From NCBI GenBank assembly GCA_964445985.1, contig CAYUMU010000030.1:1-63079 (forward strand): a stretch of DNA of 63,079 nucleotides. Reading direction: 5' to 3'. This DNA is from CAYUMU01 sp964445985 (lineage in GTDB: Bacteria; Planctomycetota; Planctomycetia; Pirellulales; S012-138). Of the stretch, positions 24,876 through 32,824 are shown piece by piece (positions within the stretch are counted from its first letter, which is position 1; each line of letters begins with the position of its first letter). Both the position numbers and the translations under genes were made by a program. The notes under the pieces were generated by a model that was given only the letters and a program-made list of their open reading frames with translations, made no database searches and was not told the DNA's origin.

Positions 24876-25064
24876 CTACCCTTCTAGCAACAGCCGCAGC
24901 GCCGCCAATACTTCCCGTGGGCTTAACCCCCGCTCGCGGCAGGCATACTCCAGCGACTTGCCGCCGCACCCATAGTCGATGCCGTATTGCTCAAACACGG
25001 CCAGGGTTTCCGGGTGATCGATCACCCAGTCGGGCACCGAGGTTTCCAGGTCGCAGTCGGTCAT
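24876..25064 (-). CDS. DUF542 (ScdA N-terminal) small protein
   Basis: 62 residues forming a complete ScdA_N domain: VPDWVIDHPETLAVFEQYGI then DYGCGGKSLEYACRERGLS. The family motif has the Cys in GCGG and a second Cys in YAC. In RIC/YtfE/ScdA iron-sulfur repair proteins this domain precedes a di-iron hemerythrin; here it is free-standing, as in many genomes, and its role is uncertain (Fe-S or nitric-oxide stress). It starts 20 bp before the end of the next upstream gene region and could be co-transcribed with the GH10-like gene, whose stop is 18 bp away. Confidence 0.8.
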   Translation of the reverse strand: MTDCDLETSVPDWVIDHPETLAVFEQYGIDYGCGGKSLEYACRERGLSPREVLAALRLLLEG

Positions 25065-25082
25065 GGGCGTGGATGCCTGGGG

Positions 25083-26573
25083 CTATTTCAAGTACCGCTT
25101 GCGAATGTTGGCCAGGCTTTGCATGGCCGGCTTCACGCGGTCTTGAGCGTCGAGAATGCCGCTGTGGGGGAAGGTGTGCGGCTCGGCGTCGCGGAATTGG
25201 TTCCAGATGACGGCCTGAACCATGGGCTTGGCAATCAGCAGCGGCACGTATCGCTCGGCCCAGGCTTGCTGGGCCTGGAGGCTCCAGCCGGCGGGGGCCG
25301 CGGCCGCCACGGGTTGCGAGTCGCCGGTGGCGTGCGGGTCGGCGTCGCGGCTGCTGGGGATGGTGAGAAACACGTGCAGCGGGGCTCCGACCCAACTCCA
25401 CATGTCGATCATTTGGCTTACATCCAAGAGGTCGCGAGGGTAGCTGCCGCTGGGGTAGTAGGGGAGGTTGATTTCCAGGCCGATGCCGGCCAGGCCCAAA
25501 CCGGCGCGCACGAGCGTATCGGCCAGGTAGATCGGTGGATCGGCCGCTTCGCGATTCATGTACTCGGCCCAAGGGCGGTCGAAACAGAGCGTGATGGGCG
25601 TGTCGGGATCGATACGCCGCACCACCTCCACCACCTGCACGGCCAGCCGCAGTTTTTCTTCTTGCGATAGACCCAGGCAATTGCCCACATTGAGCTTGGC
25701 CGCGCATTGCCACCAGGCCACCTTGCCTTGGTAGCGGGTCACCACGCGCTGCACGAACTCGCCAATGCAGGCCGAAAGGTTTTCATAGTCGCCTTCCCAC
25801 AGGCAGAGCCAGTCGGGCAGCATCAGGTCGTCGAACGAGAGCAGCGGCCCGCCGTAGATGGGGACGGACTCGGCTTGGGCCCAGGCCACGATCGCGTCGG
25901 ACTCGCTGAAATCGGCCGCGCCTTCGCTGGCCTCAATCTGCCGCCAAATGAGCGGCATTTGCACCATGTTGAAGGCCTTCTTCACCAGCTTGTCGGCCCC
26001 GCCCGCTTGAAAGGGCGTTTGTCCCAGGTTCACGCCCAGGCGGGTTTCCAGCCGAGGTGTGTTGCGCATGCGGGCTGCCGTGGCCTGTTCGGTATACAGC
26101 GTGCCCAGCATTTGGGCGGCCGTGAGCGAATCGGCCAGCGACGACTCGGCGTATTGAGCGGCCAGTTGGGGGTCTTGTTCGGCCAGGATGGCGCCATGCA
26201 CAAACCGCTTGCGGGCGTGAGTAATCAGGTCGTGCAGGTCTTGGGGAACCGCCAGGCCGATCGCCATCCAATCGTTGAGCTGGTTGCGAACCTGGTTGAG
26301 CTTGCCGCGGGCCAGTTCCAGTTGCAGGTCGTAGGGTTTGGCCCGCTCCACCAGCCAGGCGGTGGAGAGCGTCATTTCGCCATGACCATTCACCTGCCAG
26401 GGCAGGCTGAAATAGCCGGAGTCGGAAACGGCCCGCTCGACGGTGAGGCCGTCGGGTGTGATCTGGGTACGGCTTTGCCAATGGAAGCGGTCGCGCCCGG
26501 AAAAATAGGCTTTGCCCGCCTGATCAGGCTCGATCCGGCCGGGTGGAAAAACTCGAAATCGAATAACGCCCAT
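25083..26573 (-). CDS. GH10-like protein lacking the acid/base glutamate
   Basis: 496 residues. An N-terminal beta-rich module precedes a GH10-type barrel: ARKRFVHGAILAEQDP, TRLGVNLGQTPFQAGGADKL, FNMVQMPLIWRQIEASEGAADFS (xylanase-like W...E), and FDRPWAEYMN. The nucleophile motif remains as GIGLEIN (E367). The strand-4 motif WDVVNE, which gives the acid/base Glu, reads WWQCAAKLN (287-295). It therefore may bind rather than cleave glycans, or use another acid. No signal peptide is seen. ATG 26573 follows GAGGAA; upstream frame extension has no homology. Confidence 0.7.
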   Translation of the reverse strand: MGVIRFRVFPPGRIEPDQAGKAYFSGRDRFHWQSRTQITPDGLTVERAVSDSGYFSLPWQVNGHGEMTLSTAWLVERAKPYDLQLELARGKLNQVRNQLNDWMAIGLAVPQDLHDLITHARKRFVHGAILAEQDPQLAAQYAESSLADSLTAAQMLGTLYTEQATAARMRNTPRLETRLGVNLGQTPFQAGGADKLVKKAFNMVQMPLIWRQIEASEGAADFSESDAIVAWAQAESVPIYGGPLLSFDDLMLPDWLCLWEGDYENLSACIGEFVQRVVTRYQGKVAWWQCAAKLNVGNCLGLSQEEKLRLAVQVVEVVRRIDPDTPITLCFDRPWAEYMNREAADPPIYLADTLVRAGLGLAGIGLEINLPYYPSGSYPRDLLDVSQMIDMWSWVGAPLHVFLTIPSSRDADPHATGDSQPVAAAAPAGWSLQAQQAWAERYVPLLIAKPMVQAVIWNQFRDAEPHTFPHSGILDAQDRVKPAMQSLANIRKRYLK

Positions 26574-26767
26574 CAATTCCTCGGCCGGGAGCGCGTGGCC
26601 TGGCATTTGGCTACGGGAGGTGCAACCAAGCGAGTCTAACCGAAGAGTGCATGGTGCTTCAAGTTGGGGGGAGTGTGTCAGGCAGCGCCCCCCTTGGATT
26701 GGCATTCATCCCCGGCCGCGAAGCCAGCCATGCACGACCGCTCCCATTCCCACGATCAGGCCGCCAA

Positions 26768-27085
26768 TCAGCAGTCCACCGGAGCGCCAAACAGGGCATT
26801 GCAAGCATCGGGCGAGGCCCAAGCCAGGCCCATGATGGTGAAGCCAGCGGTGATTTCGGATTCTGGGCGGTTGTACCAAGAGCGGCGACGAATGCCCGAC
26901 GTCCTTAACGACTCCACCGCGTTTCTCACGTGACGAACCTGAACTTCACTGGATTCGTCGTGGTAAGCCAAGCGAACCGCCACCAACCGAATGTTCTGAT
27001 GGTAGTCCTTCATGGCTTCTTCAGCGGCTTGCTGCGATACTTTGGGCCATCGTGGAGACGGCTTTCGCCCCTTGGTGCTCGCCAT
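26768..27085 (-). CDS. Small protein with possible histone-fold helices and a C-terminal membrane segment
   Basis: 105 residues. The basic N-terminus (STKGRKPSPRWPK) is followed by VSQQAAEEAMKDYHQNIRLV, AVRLAYHDESSEVQVRHVRNAVESL, a pattern like histone alpha-2, loop and alpha-3 (xxVxxxHVxxAVExL). The tail ITAGFTIMGLAWASPDACNALF could span a membrane. I know no exact family. It directly follows another small gene (27088) with a similar pattern; the two are 2 bp apart and so are probably co-translated. Confidence 0.55.
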   Translation of the reverse strand: MASTKGRKPSPRWPKVSQQAAEEAMKDYHQNIRLVAVRLAYHDESSEVQVRHVRNAVESLRTSGIRRRSWYNRPESEITAGFTIMGLAWASPDACNALFGAPVDC

Positions 27086-27087
27086 TT

Positions 27088-27378
27088 TTACTCTTCATCA
27101 TCACAAGGTCGCAAGCCTAAGCACTCGTGGGTATTTTCAATGAAGTCAGACATGGCTTCATCCACTTCGTTGCCCAGCTTTTCTCGCAGCAGAACCAAGA
27201 TGCGGTCTCCCGCTTGGTGCACATGGCGGGCATTGATGCAAATATTGCCCTCGGGACGCTCCTGGCGAGCAATCTGCTCCGCGACATCTAGCACCAAATC
27301 GTCAAACTCACCCATGAAACACGACAAAATGTCGAGTGCCTTACTCGTGTAGGTAATTTCGCTGTTGGTGGTGCTCAT
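27088..27378 (-). CDS. Small acidic protein with possible histone-fold pattern
   Basis: 96 residues starting MSTTNSEITYTSKALDILSC. Long helix FMGEFDDLVLDVAEQIARQ, loop EGNICINARHVHQAGDRILV, and a final amphipathic helix. INARHVHQAG resembles the histone RxTVxxxDVxxA element. ATG 27378 has GGAG 7 nt upstream. An alternative GTG at 27408 overlaps the upstream stop (GTGA). It is net acidic, so DNA binding by itself is unlikely; a heterodimer with the basic neighbour is a hypothesis. Confidence 0.6.
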   Translation of the reverse strand: MSTTNSEITYTSKALDILSCFMGEFDDLVLDVAEQIARQERPEGNICINARHVHQAGDRILVLLREKLGNEVDEAMSDFIENTHECLGLRPCDDEE

Positions 27379-27404
27379 GGCCTTGCTCCAGGCAAAACGC
27401 GGAT

Positions 27405-27719
27405 TCACAAGCCAAACCTGCGCGATGCCATTTCCCCGTCGCTAACGGCTGCTTCGCTGAAAAGGAATGGTCCACTTTCAATATTATCGAAACAAATCAC
27501 TGGCAGGTCCAACCTCTCGTTGCCCACAACATTGTACACGGCGCAGGTGACGCAAGGCAAGCTTATGGAATGGGTTACGTCGCTGAATGACTGCAAGTTC
27601 CATAACTGCTCCCTGTTAGAATTCCAGAAAAATTTCCGAAACGCTCCGTGGGTTTGGAAGATTCGATCCGCATCGACTTGCATGAGAGCGGGGCCGCCTT
27701 CTGCAAAATGCGGCGACAT
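27405..27719 (-). CDS. Hypothetical protein
   Basis: 104 residues, MSPHFAEGGPALMQVDADRI at the start, aromatic-rich middle (AFRKFFWNSNREQLWNLQSF) and a C-terminal VICFDNIESGPFLFSEAAV. No family recognised and no signal peptide. The overlap of its TGA with an alternative GTG start of the next gene suggests translational coupling in a three-gene set (27719 to 26768). Codon bias is weak, so confidence is limited. Confidence 0.4.
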   Translation of the reverse strand: MSPHFAEGGPALMQVDADRIFQTHGAFRKFFWNSNREQLWNLQSFSDVTHSISLPCVTCAVYNVVGNERLDLPVICFDNIESGPFLFSEAAVSDGEMASRRFGL

Positions 27720-27834
27720 TGCCGCTGGCCCATCTTATTATTGAGCCAGTACGGCTCAATCGGTTGGGGAGGGCTCCTTAAGGTAGGGTGCTCGCTGCCC
27801 TTTCCTGTCTAAATTGCCTGCAAAGGAGCTTGTT

Positions 27835-29229
27835 ATGCGGGGATGCAACCAGGGCATTGTTGCGGGGTTCATGTCGCTGGCCGTGATCAGCACCTCATGC
27901 TCGCCGCCAGCGAGCAGCGGCGAGAACGCGCCCAGCGGCCCGGGCGCCACAGCCGGCGGCCCTGTCGCCACCGCCAGCGCGGCGGTTCCGACGCCGCAAG
28001 TGGTGGCCACCACCGCTCCGCCAGCTACCGGCGATTGGCCCCGGTTTCGTGGCCCCGGCGGCATGGGCATCAGCGCCGCCGCCAACCTGCCTACCCAGTG
28101 GAGCGAGACCGAAAACATCGCCTGGAAGACGGCTCTGCCTGGCGCCGGGGCGTCGAGCCCCATTGTGCTGGGCGATCATATCTACCTGACTTCGTACACT
28201 GGCTATCTGGTGCCGGGCGAGAACGGTGGCAGTTTGGACGCCCTTCAGCGCCATCTGCTCTGTCTCAATCGAGCCGATGGAAGCATCGTTTGGAATCAGG
28301 CGGTCAAGGCTCGCCTGCCAGAAGAAGACCGCATTCGCGACCATGGCTACGCGGCGAATACGCCCGTGGCCGATGCCGAGCGGGTCTACGCGTTCTTCGG
28401 CAAGTCGGGCGTGGTGGCCTACGACCACCAGGGCACGCAGCTCTGGCAAGCAGAGGTGGGCAGCAAGACCAACGGTTGGGGAACGGCGGCTTCCCCCGTG
28501 CTGTATCAAGACCTGGTGATCGTTAACGCCAGCATCGAAAGCGAATCGTTGGTGGCCCTCGACCGAAAAACGGGCGCCGAAAAATGGCGGGCCGGCGGCA
28601 TCCGCGAAGCCTGGAACACGCCGCTGATTGTTAAATCGCCCGCGGGCGACGACGAACTGATCGTGGCGACGCACGGCAAGGTGTTGGCGTTCGAGCCCAG
28701 CTCGGGCCAGCAGCTTTGGTCGTGCGATACAAACATTACCTGGTACATGGTGCCCTCGGTGGTGGCCGCCGAGGGCGTGGTCTACATTTTGGGAGGACGA
28801 TCGGGCACGGCCTCGCTGGCGGTTCGGGCCGGCGGACGCGGAAATGTCACCGCGACCCACCGGTTGTGGACATCGAACAAAGGCTCGAATGTGAGCTCCC
28901 CCGTGGTCCACGGCGGCCGGCTGTACTGGTTGCACGATCAACTGGGCATCGCCTACTGTGCCGAGGCCAAAACGGGCGAACTGGTCTACGAGAAGCGGCT
29001 CGACCGAGCGGGCCAGGTATACGCCTCGACCTTGCTCGCCGACGGGCACCTCTATTATTTGACACGCACCGGCCGCACGTTCGTGGTGGAGGCCCAGCCC
29101 GAGTTTGAATTGCTGAGCACCAACGACCTGCGCGACGGCAGCGTGTTCAACGGCAGCCCCGTGGTGGCGGGCAATCAAATCTTGATACGATCCGATAAAT
29201 ATTTGTATTGCCTTGGCAAGCAGCCGTAG
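27835..29229 (+). CDS. PQQ-like beta-propeller lipoprotein (paralogue)
   Basis: 464 residues. Signal peptide with lipobox VISTSC (Cys22), then a Ser/Gly/Ala-rich linker. The propeller begins WPRFRGPGGMGIS and AANLPTQWSETENIAWKTAL, the planctomycete PQQ-propeller entry (WRG/FRGP, W....N.AWK). Blades include LLCLNRADGSIVWNQA, VAYDHQGTQLWQAEV and VALDRKTGAEKWRAG. ATG 27835 follows AAAGGAG. The similar gene at 8512 shares the layout. Its stop codon lies just before the duplicated repeat element. Confidence 0.88.
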   Translation: MRGCNQGIVAGFMSLAVISTSCSPPASSGENAPSGPGATAGGPVATASAAVPTPQVVATTAPPATGDWPRFRGPGGMGISAAANLPTQWSETENIAWKTALPGAGASSPIVLGDHIYLTSYTGYLVPGENGGSLDALQRHLLCLNRADGSIVWNQAVKARLPEEDRIRDHGYAANTPVADAERVYAFFGKSGVVAYDHQGTQLWQAEVGSKTNGWGTAASPVLYQDLVIVNASIESESLVALDRKTGAEKWRAGGIREAWNTPLIVKSPAGDDELIVATHGKVLAFEPSSGQQLWSCDTNITWYMVPSVVAAEGVVYILGGRSGTASLAVRAGGRGNVTATHRLWTSNKGSNVSSPVVHGGRLYWLHDQLGIAYCAEAKTGELVYEKRLDRAGQVYASTLLADGHLYYLTRTGRTFVVEAQPEFELLSTNDLRDGSVFNGSPVVAGNQILIRSDKYLYCLGKQP

Positions 29230-29432
29230 TTTCCGTAGGGCAGGCATTCTGCCTGCCACAATGCGGCCTGAAGGGCCGATCACCGCGCTCGTTGCCCATG
29301 CGGCAAGACGCTTCGCGCGCGGATACCTCCCCACACCGCTGGCAGGCAAATCATCATCGTTCCTCACCAAGAACGACCGCAATAGGCATTCGGCCCGCAT
29401 TGCGGCAGGCATTTGCCTGCCCTACATTGGCT
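29228..29432. repeat. 205-bp direct repeat containing a 191-bp inverted-repeat-bounded element, copy 1
   Basis: The element proper (29235-29425) starts GTAGGGCAGGCATTCTGCCT and ends ATTTGCCTGCCCTAC; the reverse complement of the end matches the start over ~31 bp (through CAATGCGG). The second copy is offset by exactly 291 bp with about two substitutions. No ORF for a transposase, so it is MITE-like. Confidence 0.85.
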
Positions 29433-29518
29433 GTACAAGTCGTCGGCGAGCGCGCCGCGGGCATCGAGCGCTGCCCGCTTGTAGGCCGTTTCCGCCTCGG
29501 TGATGGCGTCGGAGAACG
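29433..29518 (-). pseudogene. Coding relic trapped between two repeat copies
   Basis: Read on the minus strand, the 86 bp encode SFSDAITEAETAYKRAALDA and RGALADDLY, an uninterrupted Ala/Glu-rich helical piece with normal codon bias but no start or stop. It looks like a piece of a lost gene bracketed by the duplicated element. Confidence 0.4.
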
Positions 29519-29723
29519 AGTTTCCGTAGGGCAGGCATTCTGCCTGCCACAATGCGGCCTGAAGGGCCGATCACCGCGCTCGTTGCCCATGCGGCAAGAC
29601 GCTTCGCGCGCGGATACCTCCCCACACCGCTGGCAGGTAAATCATCATCGTTCCTCACCAAGAACGACCGCAATAGGCATGCGGCCCGCATTGCGGCAGG
29701 CATTTGCCTGCCCTACATTGGCT
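29519..29723. repeat. 205-bp direct repeat, copy 2
   Basis: Same as 29228-29432, including flanks AGTTTCC and ATTGGCT outside the inverted termini, so the duplication covers more than the element. The element proper is 29526-29716. Confidence 0.85.
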
Positions 29724-29787
29724 AGCTTTTAGATGGATGCCCGCTTTGTGTTGGTGGGGGCGAGTGCAGGCCGCATCGGGTAGAGCC

Positions 29788-29826
29788 CAAAAAAAGAAAC
29801 CCGTCGGCCGTGGGCGCCGACGGGTT
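29788..29826 (-). terminator. Intrinsic terminator for the gene at 29877-30419
   Basis: 10-bp stem ACCCGTCGGC / GCCGACGGGT; on the minus strand it is followed by TTTCTTTTTTT. It is placed 50 bp after the stop codon. Confidence 0.85.
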
Positions 29827-29876
29827 GGGTTTACCGCTGGAAGTCATCAAACATTCTTCACCGGTTGCAACCTGGC

Positions 29877-30419
29877 TTAGTAATACAAGCTGCCAGGGTA
29901 CGTCATCAGTTGCCGGCTACCGGCCGTGACGATTGCCTCGCGGGAGGTCAGTTTGACCTCGATTCCACGGCTGGCGTCAAACAAGATCACCTGGTCACGG
30001 GAACGGCCGGTCTCCACGAAGGTGAAAATCGTCTGCCCGTTGAATGTTTCGGACCACTTTCCGTTGACGCCGACGAAGCTCCCTTTTCCATCGGAGCGGG
30101 TGAACATCTTCCAATGCCACATTCCCCGGTAGGCGAAGAGCGTCTGGCCGCCCCGGCTGACGACCGCCTGGGTCGCACTCAACTCGACGCGGATGCCCCG
30201 AGCCGCGTCGTACAGCCCCACCCATCCCGGTCCCGAGCCGGAGTTGGCAAAAGTGAAGGCTTTCTGGCCCTGGTAGTATTCAGACCAGCCGCCGTTCTCC
30301 GCGCGAAAGGTGCGCCCCTCGCCGACCCACACCCCGGCCGTTCGCTGGGCGAAGCAGGTGGTGGCCGTGGCGAGACTCAAAACGGTGACCGCGGTCAAGC
30401 TCAAGAATAAGGCCCGCAT
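29877..30419 (-). CDS. Small exported protein with two internal repeats
   Basis: 180 residues. The signal peptide LFLSLTAVTVLSLATATTCFA is followed by two copies of a ~70-residue beta-rich module. Copy 1 includes GGWSEYYQGQKAFTFANSGS and LYDAARGIRVELSATQAVVS; copy 2 includes GKWSETFNGQTIFTFVETGR and LFDASRGIEVKLTSREAIVT. The two copies are clearly homologous. No known domain is recognised; it may be a small secreted beta protein. ATG 30419 has a GGAGG site 8 nt upstream and an intrinsic terminator behind. Confidence 0.82.
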   Translation of the reverse strand: MRALFLSLTAVTVLSLATATTCFAQRTAGVWVGEGRTFRAENGGWSEYYQGQKAFTFANSGSGPGWVGLYDAARGIRVELSATQAVVSRGGQTLFAYRGMWHWKMFTRSDGKGSFVGVNGKWSETFNGQTIFTFVETGRSRDQVILFDASRGIEVKLTSREAIVTAGSRQLMTYPGSLYY

Positions 30420-30552
30420 GGTATGATCCTCCAAAGGGTTGGAGGATTCGATCAGGCCGAAGGGGTCGGATTCGTTTCACTCCTGATAGTCCAAGCGTTG
30501 ACTGGCAGACTTTGTGACACGAGGGCTCCGGCCGTTGAAACTACCTGATTTC

Positions 30553-30578
30553 GTTCCACCAGCTAAAGCTGGTGGAAC
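30553..30578. repeat. Perfect palindrome GTTCCACCAGCT-AA-AGCTGGTGGAAC
   Basis: 12-bp stem with a 2-nt loop in the gap upstream of the exported-repeat protein gene. Confidence 0.7.
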
Positions 30579-30643
30579 TAACAAGGCGGCCGAAGCCGAA
30601 TCGCCCGCGACTCGGCCAACGAAGTACAACGCCCGCCTCCGCC

Positions 30644-30722
30644 GCACACTGCTTGCGGTCGTGGCAAGCGTGTTCTGCAAGGGAGAACGCATGCGACCGC
30701 AAACAGTGGCACGCTCGCGTGG
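30644..30722. repeat. Interspersed palindrome CACTGCTTGCGGTCG...CGACCGCAAACAGTG, copy 2
   Basis: 15-nt arms with one mismatch around ~45 nt. Same family as 11375-11455. Together with 30553-30578 it fills the 328-bp gene-free gap 30420-30747, in which I see no gene. Confidence 0.7.
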
Positions 30723-30747
30723 GTGCTACCTCCCCCAACATCAAAGT

Positions 30748-32748
30748 TCATCCCCCATACTGCCGCAAGAACTGCGGTTGGTGTTCGATCAGCCCTCCCC
30801 AGCGGCGGCGGTAGGATTGGCAACGGTCGGGCTGCTGGGGGGCCAGGTTGGTGGTTTCTTCTGGATCGGAAGGGAGGTGGAATAGTTCTTCGTGCCCGCT
30901 GTCCACATAGAAGTGGTACTTGTAGTCGCCGTCGCGGAGGCCGCAGGCGACGTTGTTGCCGGTGGAAAAAAAGTAGGCCCTGCGGTCGGCGGCGTCGAGC
31001 AAGTGCTGCCCTTGCCAGGTTTCCGGCGGCTTGACCCCCAGCAGGCTGACCAGCGTGTAGGGCAGATCGATCTGCTGCCGGACTTGCGGCAAATAGCGGT
31101 CGGGCAGGTTCGCAAAGCTGGGGTGCAGCAAGATCAGCGGCACATGCACGGCCGATTCGTACACCGAGAAGCTATGCACCGTTTGGTTGTGCTGGCCGAA
31201 GCTTTCGCCATGGTCGGAGGTGATTACCACCAGGGTATCGTTGGCCAAGTCGCGACGTTTCAACTCGGCCACTAGCCAGGCGATCTGCCGGTCGGTTTCA
31301 CGCAGCGCGTTGAGATACCGGTTGTGCTTTTCGTCGTTCACGCCGAAATCGGTGAGTGGCTCGGGGGCCACGTAAGGGTGGTGGGTTTCAATCGTATACG
31401 TTAAAGCAAAGAACGGCTGCTGGCGATTCTGGTCGATCCAATCGAGCGTGGCCTGGAACATGGGCCGGTCGGGCACGCCCCACGAGTTGAGCTGCGGGGC
31501 ATTGTAGGGGGGCTGCTGCAGCGAGGCGGCGTCGATCAGGTGCGGCCCGCCGCGGTCGCCCAGGTAACGGTCGCGGTTCTTCCAGCCCCAGTAGCCGGAG
31601 TGGGCAAAGCAACTGCGATAACCCCGCTCGGCGAGCACTTGCGCCACGGTGGGGATGCTGAAGCCAGGGTAGTCGCGCACGATCAATCCCCAATCGAGCC
31701 GCGGCACGACGCTGGCCGTCAGGCTGACCAGGCTTTTGCAACTGTTGGGGGTTTGCACATAGAAGTTGTCGAACACCAGCCCCTGCTCGGCGACGAGTCG
31801 TTCCAACTCGGGCGTGGTGCGATGGGGCGACCCGTACAGGCTCATGCTGTCGGTGCCGGTGCTTTCCAGCACCACCACCAGCACATTGCGAGGATGGAAG
31901 TCGGGGGGAAGTGTGTAGCGGATGCCGGAGTCGAGGCGCGGGGCGGTCCAGTCGCGGTTGTCGGCCTCGGCCAGCAGGGCGTTGAAGCGGTGGTTTTCGC
32001 CCAAGACCCACTGCTCGGCGCACGACCACAGAAAAACCGCGTGAGGGCTGGCGCTGATGCGGCGTTCCCAGCGGTTGGGGTCGGTCCAGTTGGCGGCGAT
32101 GTATTGCCGGCACACCAGCCCATAGGCGGTTACGCCTAAGAGCAGCCCACAGATGGCGGCAAAGCCCAGGCGAGGACGAAGCCGGGGCAGGGCCGACTGC
32201 GCCCGACGAGCTGGCAACCTGGCTTGCAGGCGCCTTGCCAACCAGCCCAAGCTGAGCAGCGCCAAAGGCACCAAGGCCAAGGCCACCGCCGCCTGCCAGC
32301 TCAAACAGGCCGTAATGGAGGAAGCCATGGCGTCGGGTCCGCCCGCATAATGTAAAGCCGGCAGCGTGAGCGGAACCATGGTGTAGCGAAAGATCGGCAC
32401 GGCCGCCACGCCGTACAATCCGGCGGCGTAGAAGAGCAAGAAGATGGTCGGCCGGGCAACCCAGCCCGTGGCTTTCCAAGGGCCAGCCAGCCAGTTCACG
32501 GCATAGGCCACCCCACCCCAAAAGATGGCAAAGCACACATCGGCCGAGGCCACGATGGCCAGCCGCAACAGCCAGCGGCAGAACTCGGTGGCGGTTTCCA
32601 CGGGGAACGGCAGCAGCAGGGCCTTGGCGGTCACCAGCAGCACCAGCAGGCCGGCGGTGAGCGCCGCAAGCTCCGCGGTTGAAACGGCTCCGCGGATTGG
32701 CGCGTGGCCCTGGGTTGGCGCTGCCAAGGGAGCGGTTGCATTTTCCAC
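30748..32748 (-). CDS. Membrane sulfatase / LTA-synthase-like phosphoglycerol transferase
   Basis: 666 residues. Five or so membrane segments occupy ~25-230, then an extracytoplasmic alkaline-phosphatase-superfamily domain: NVLVVVLESTGTDSMSLYGS (metal Glu), FYVQTPNSCKSLVSLTA with the nucleophile-position Ser/Thr-Cys region, and the metal site TLVVITSDHGESFGQHNQT. This is the layout of LtaS/MdoB/EptA-like enzymes that modify envelope glycans or lipids. I chose GTG 32748 because AAAGGA lies 9 nt upstream; the longer frame would overlap the upstream gene by 62 bp. Confidence 0.8.
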   Translation of the reverse strand: MENATAPLAAPTQGHAPIRGAVSTAELAALTAGLLVLLVTAKALLLPFPVETATEFCRWLLRLAIVASADVCFAIFWGGVAYAVNWLAGPWKATGWVARPTIFLLFYAAGLYGVAAVPIFRYTMVPLTLPALHYAGGPDAMASSITACLSWQAAVALALVPLALLSLGWLARRLQARLPARRAQSALPRLRPRLGFAAICGLLLGVTAYGLVCRQYIAANWTDPNRWERRISASPHAVFLWSCAEQWVLGENHRFNALLAEADNRDWTAPRLDSGIRYTLPPDFHPRNVLVVVLESTGTDSMSLYGSPHRTTPELERLVAEQGLVFDNFYVQTPNSCKSLVSLTASVVPRLDWGLIVRDYPGFSIPTVAQVLAERGYRSCFAHSGYWGWKNRDRYLGDRGGPHLIDAASLQQPPYNAPQLNSWGVPDRPMFQATLDWIDQNRQQPFFALTYTIETHHPYVAPEPLTDFGVNDEKHNRYLNALRETDRQIAWLVAELKRRDLANDTLVVITSDHGESFGQHNQTVHSFSVYESAVHVPLILLHPSFANLPDRYLPQVRQQIDLPYTLVSLLGVKPPETWQGQHLLDAADRRAYFFSTGNNVACGLRDGDYKYHFYVDSGHEELFHLPSDPEETTNLAPQQPDRCQSYRRRWGGLIEHQPQFLRQYGG

Positions 32749-32824
32749 GGGTGCGATTCCTTTCGCGGTTGTGGTGAGCGTCGCCGATCCCTGAGATCGG
32801 ACGAGGGTTGCCGGCAAGCGGCGG

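Noticed and set aside
29364..29552. ORF of 62 codons across the repeat junction
   Set aside because: Its ends are repeat sequence; only the middle 86 bp look coding and are recorded as a relic.
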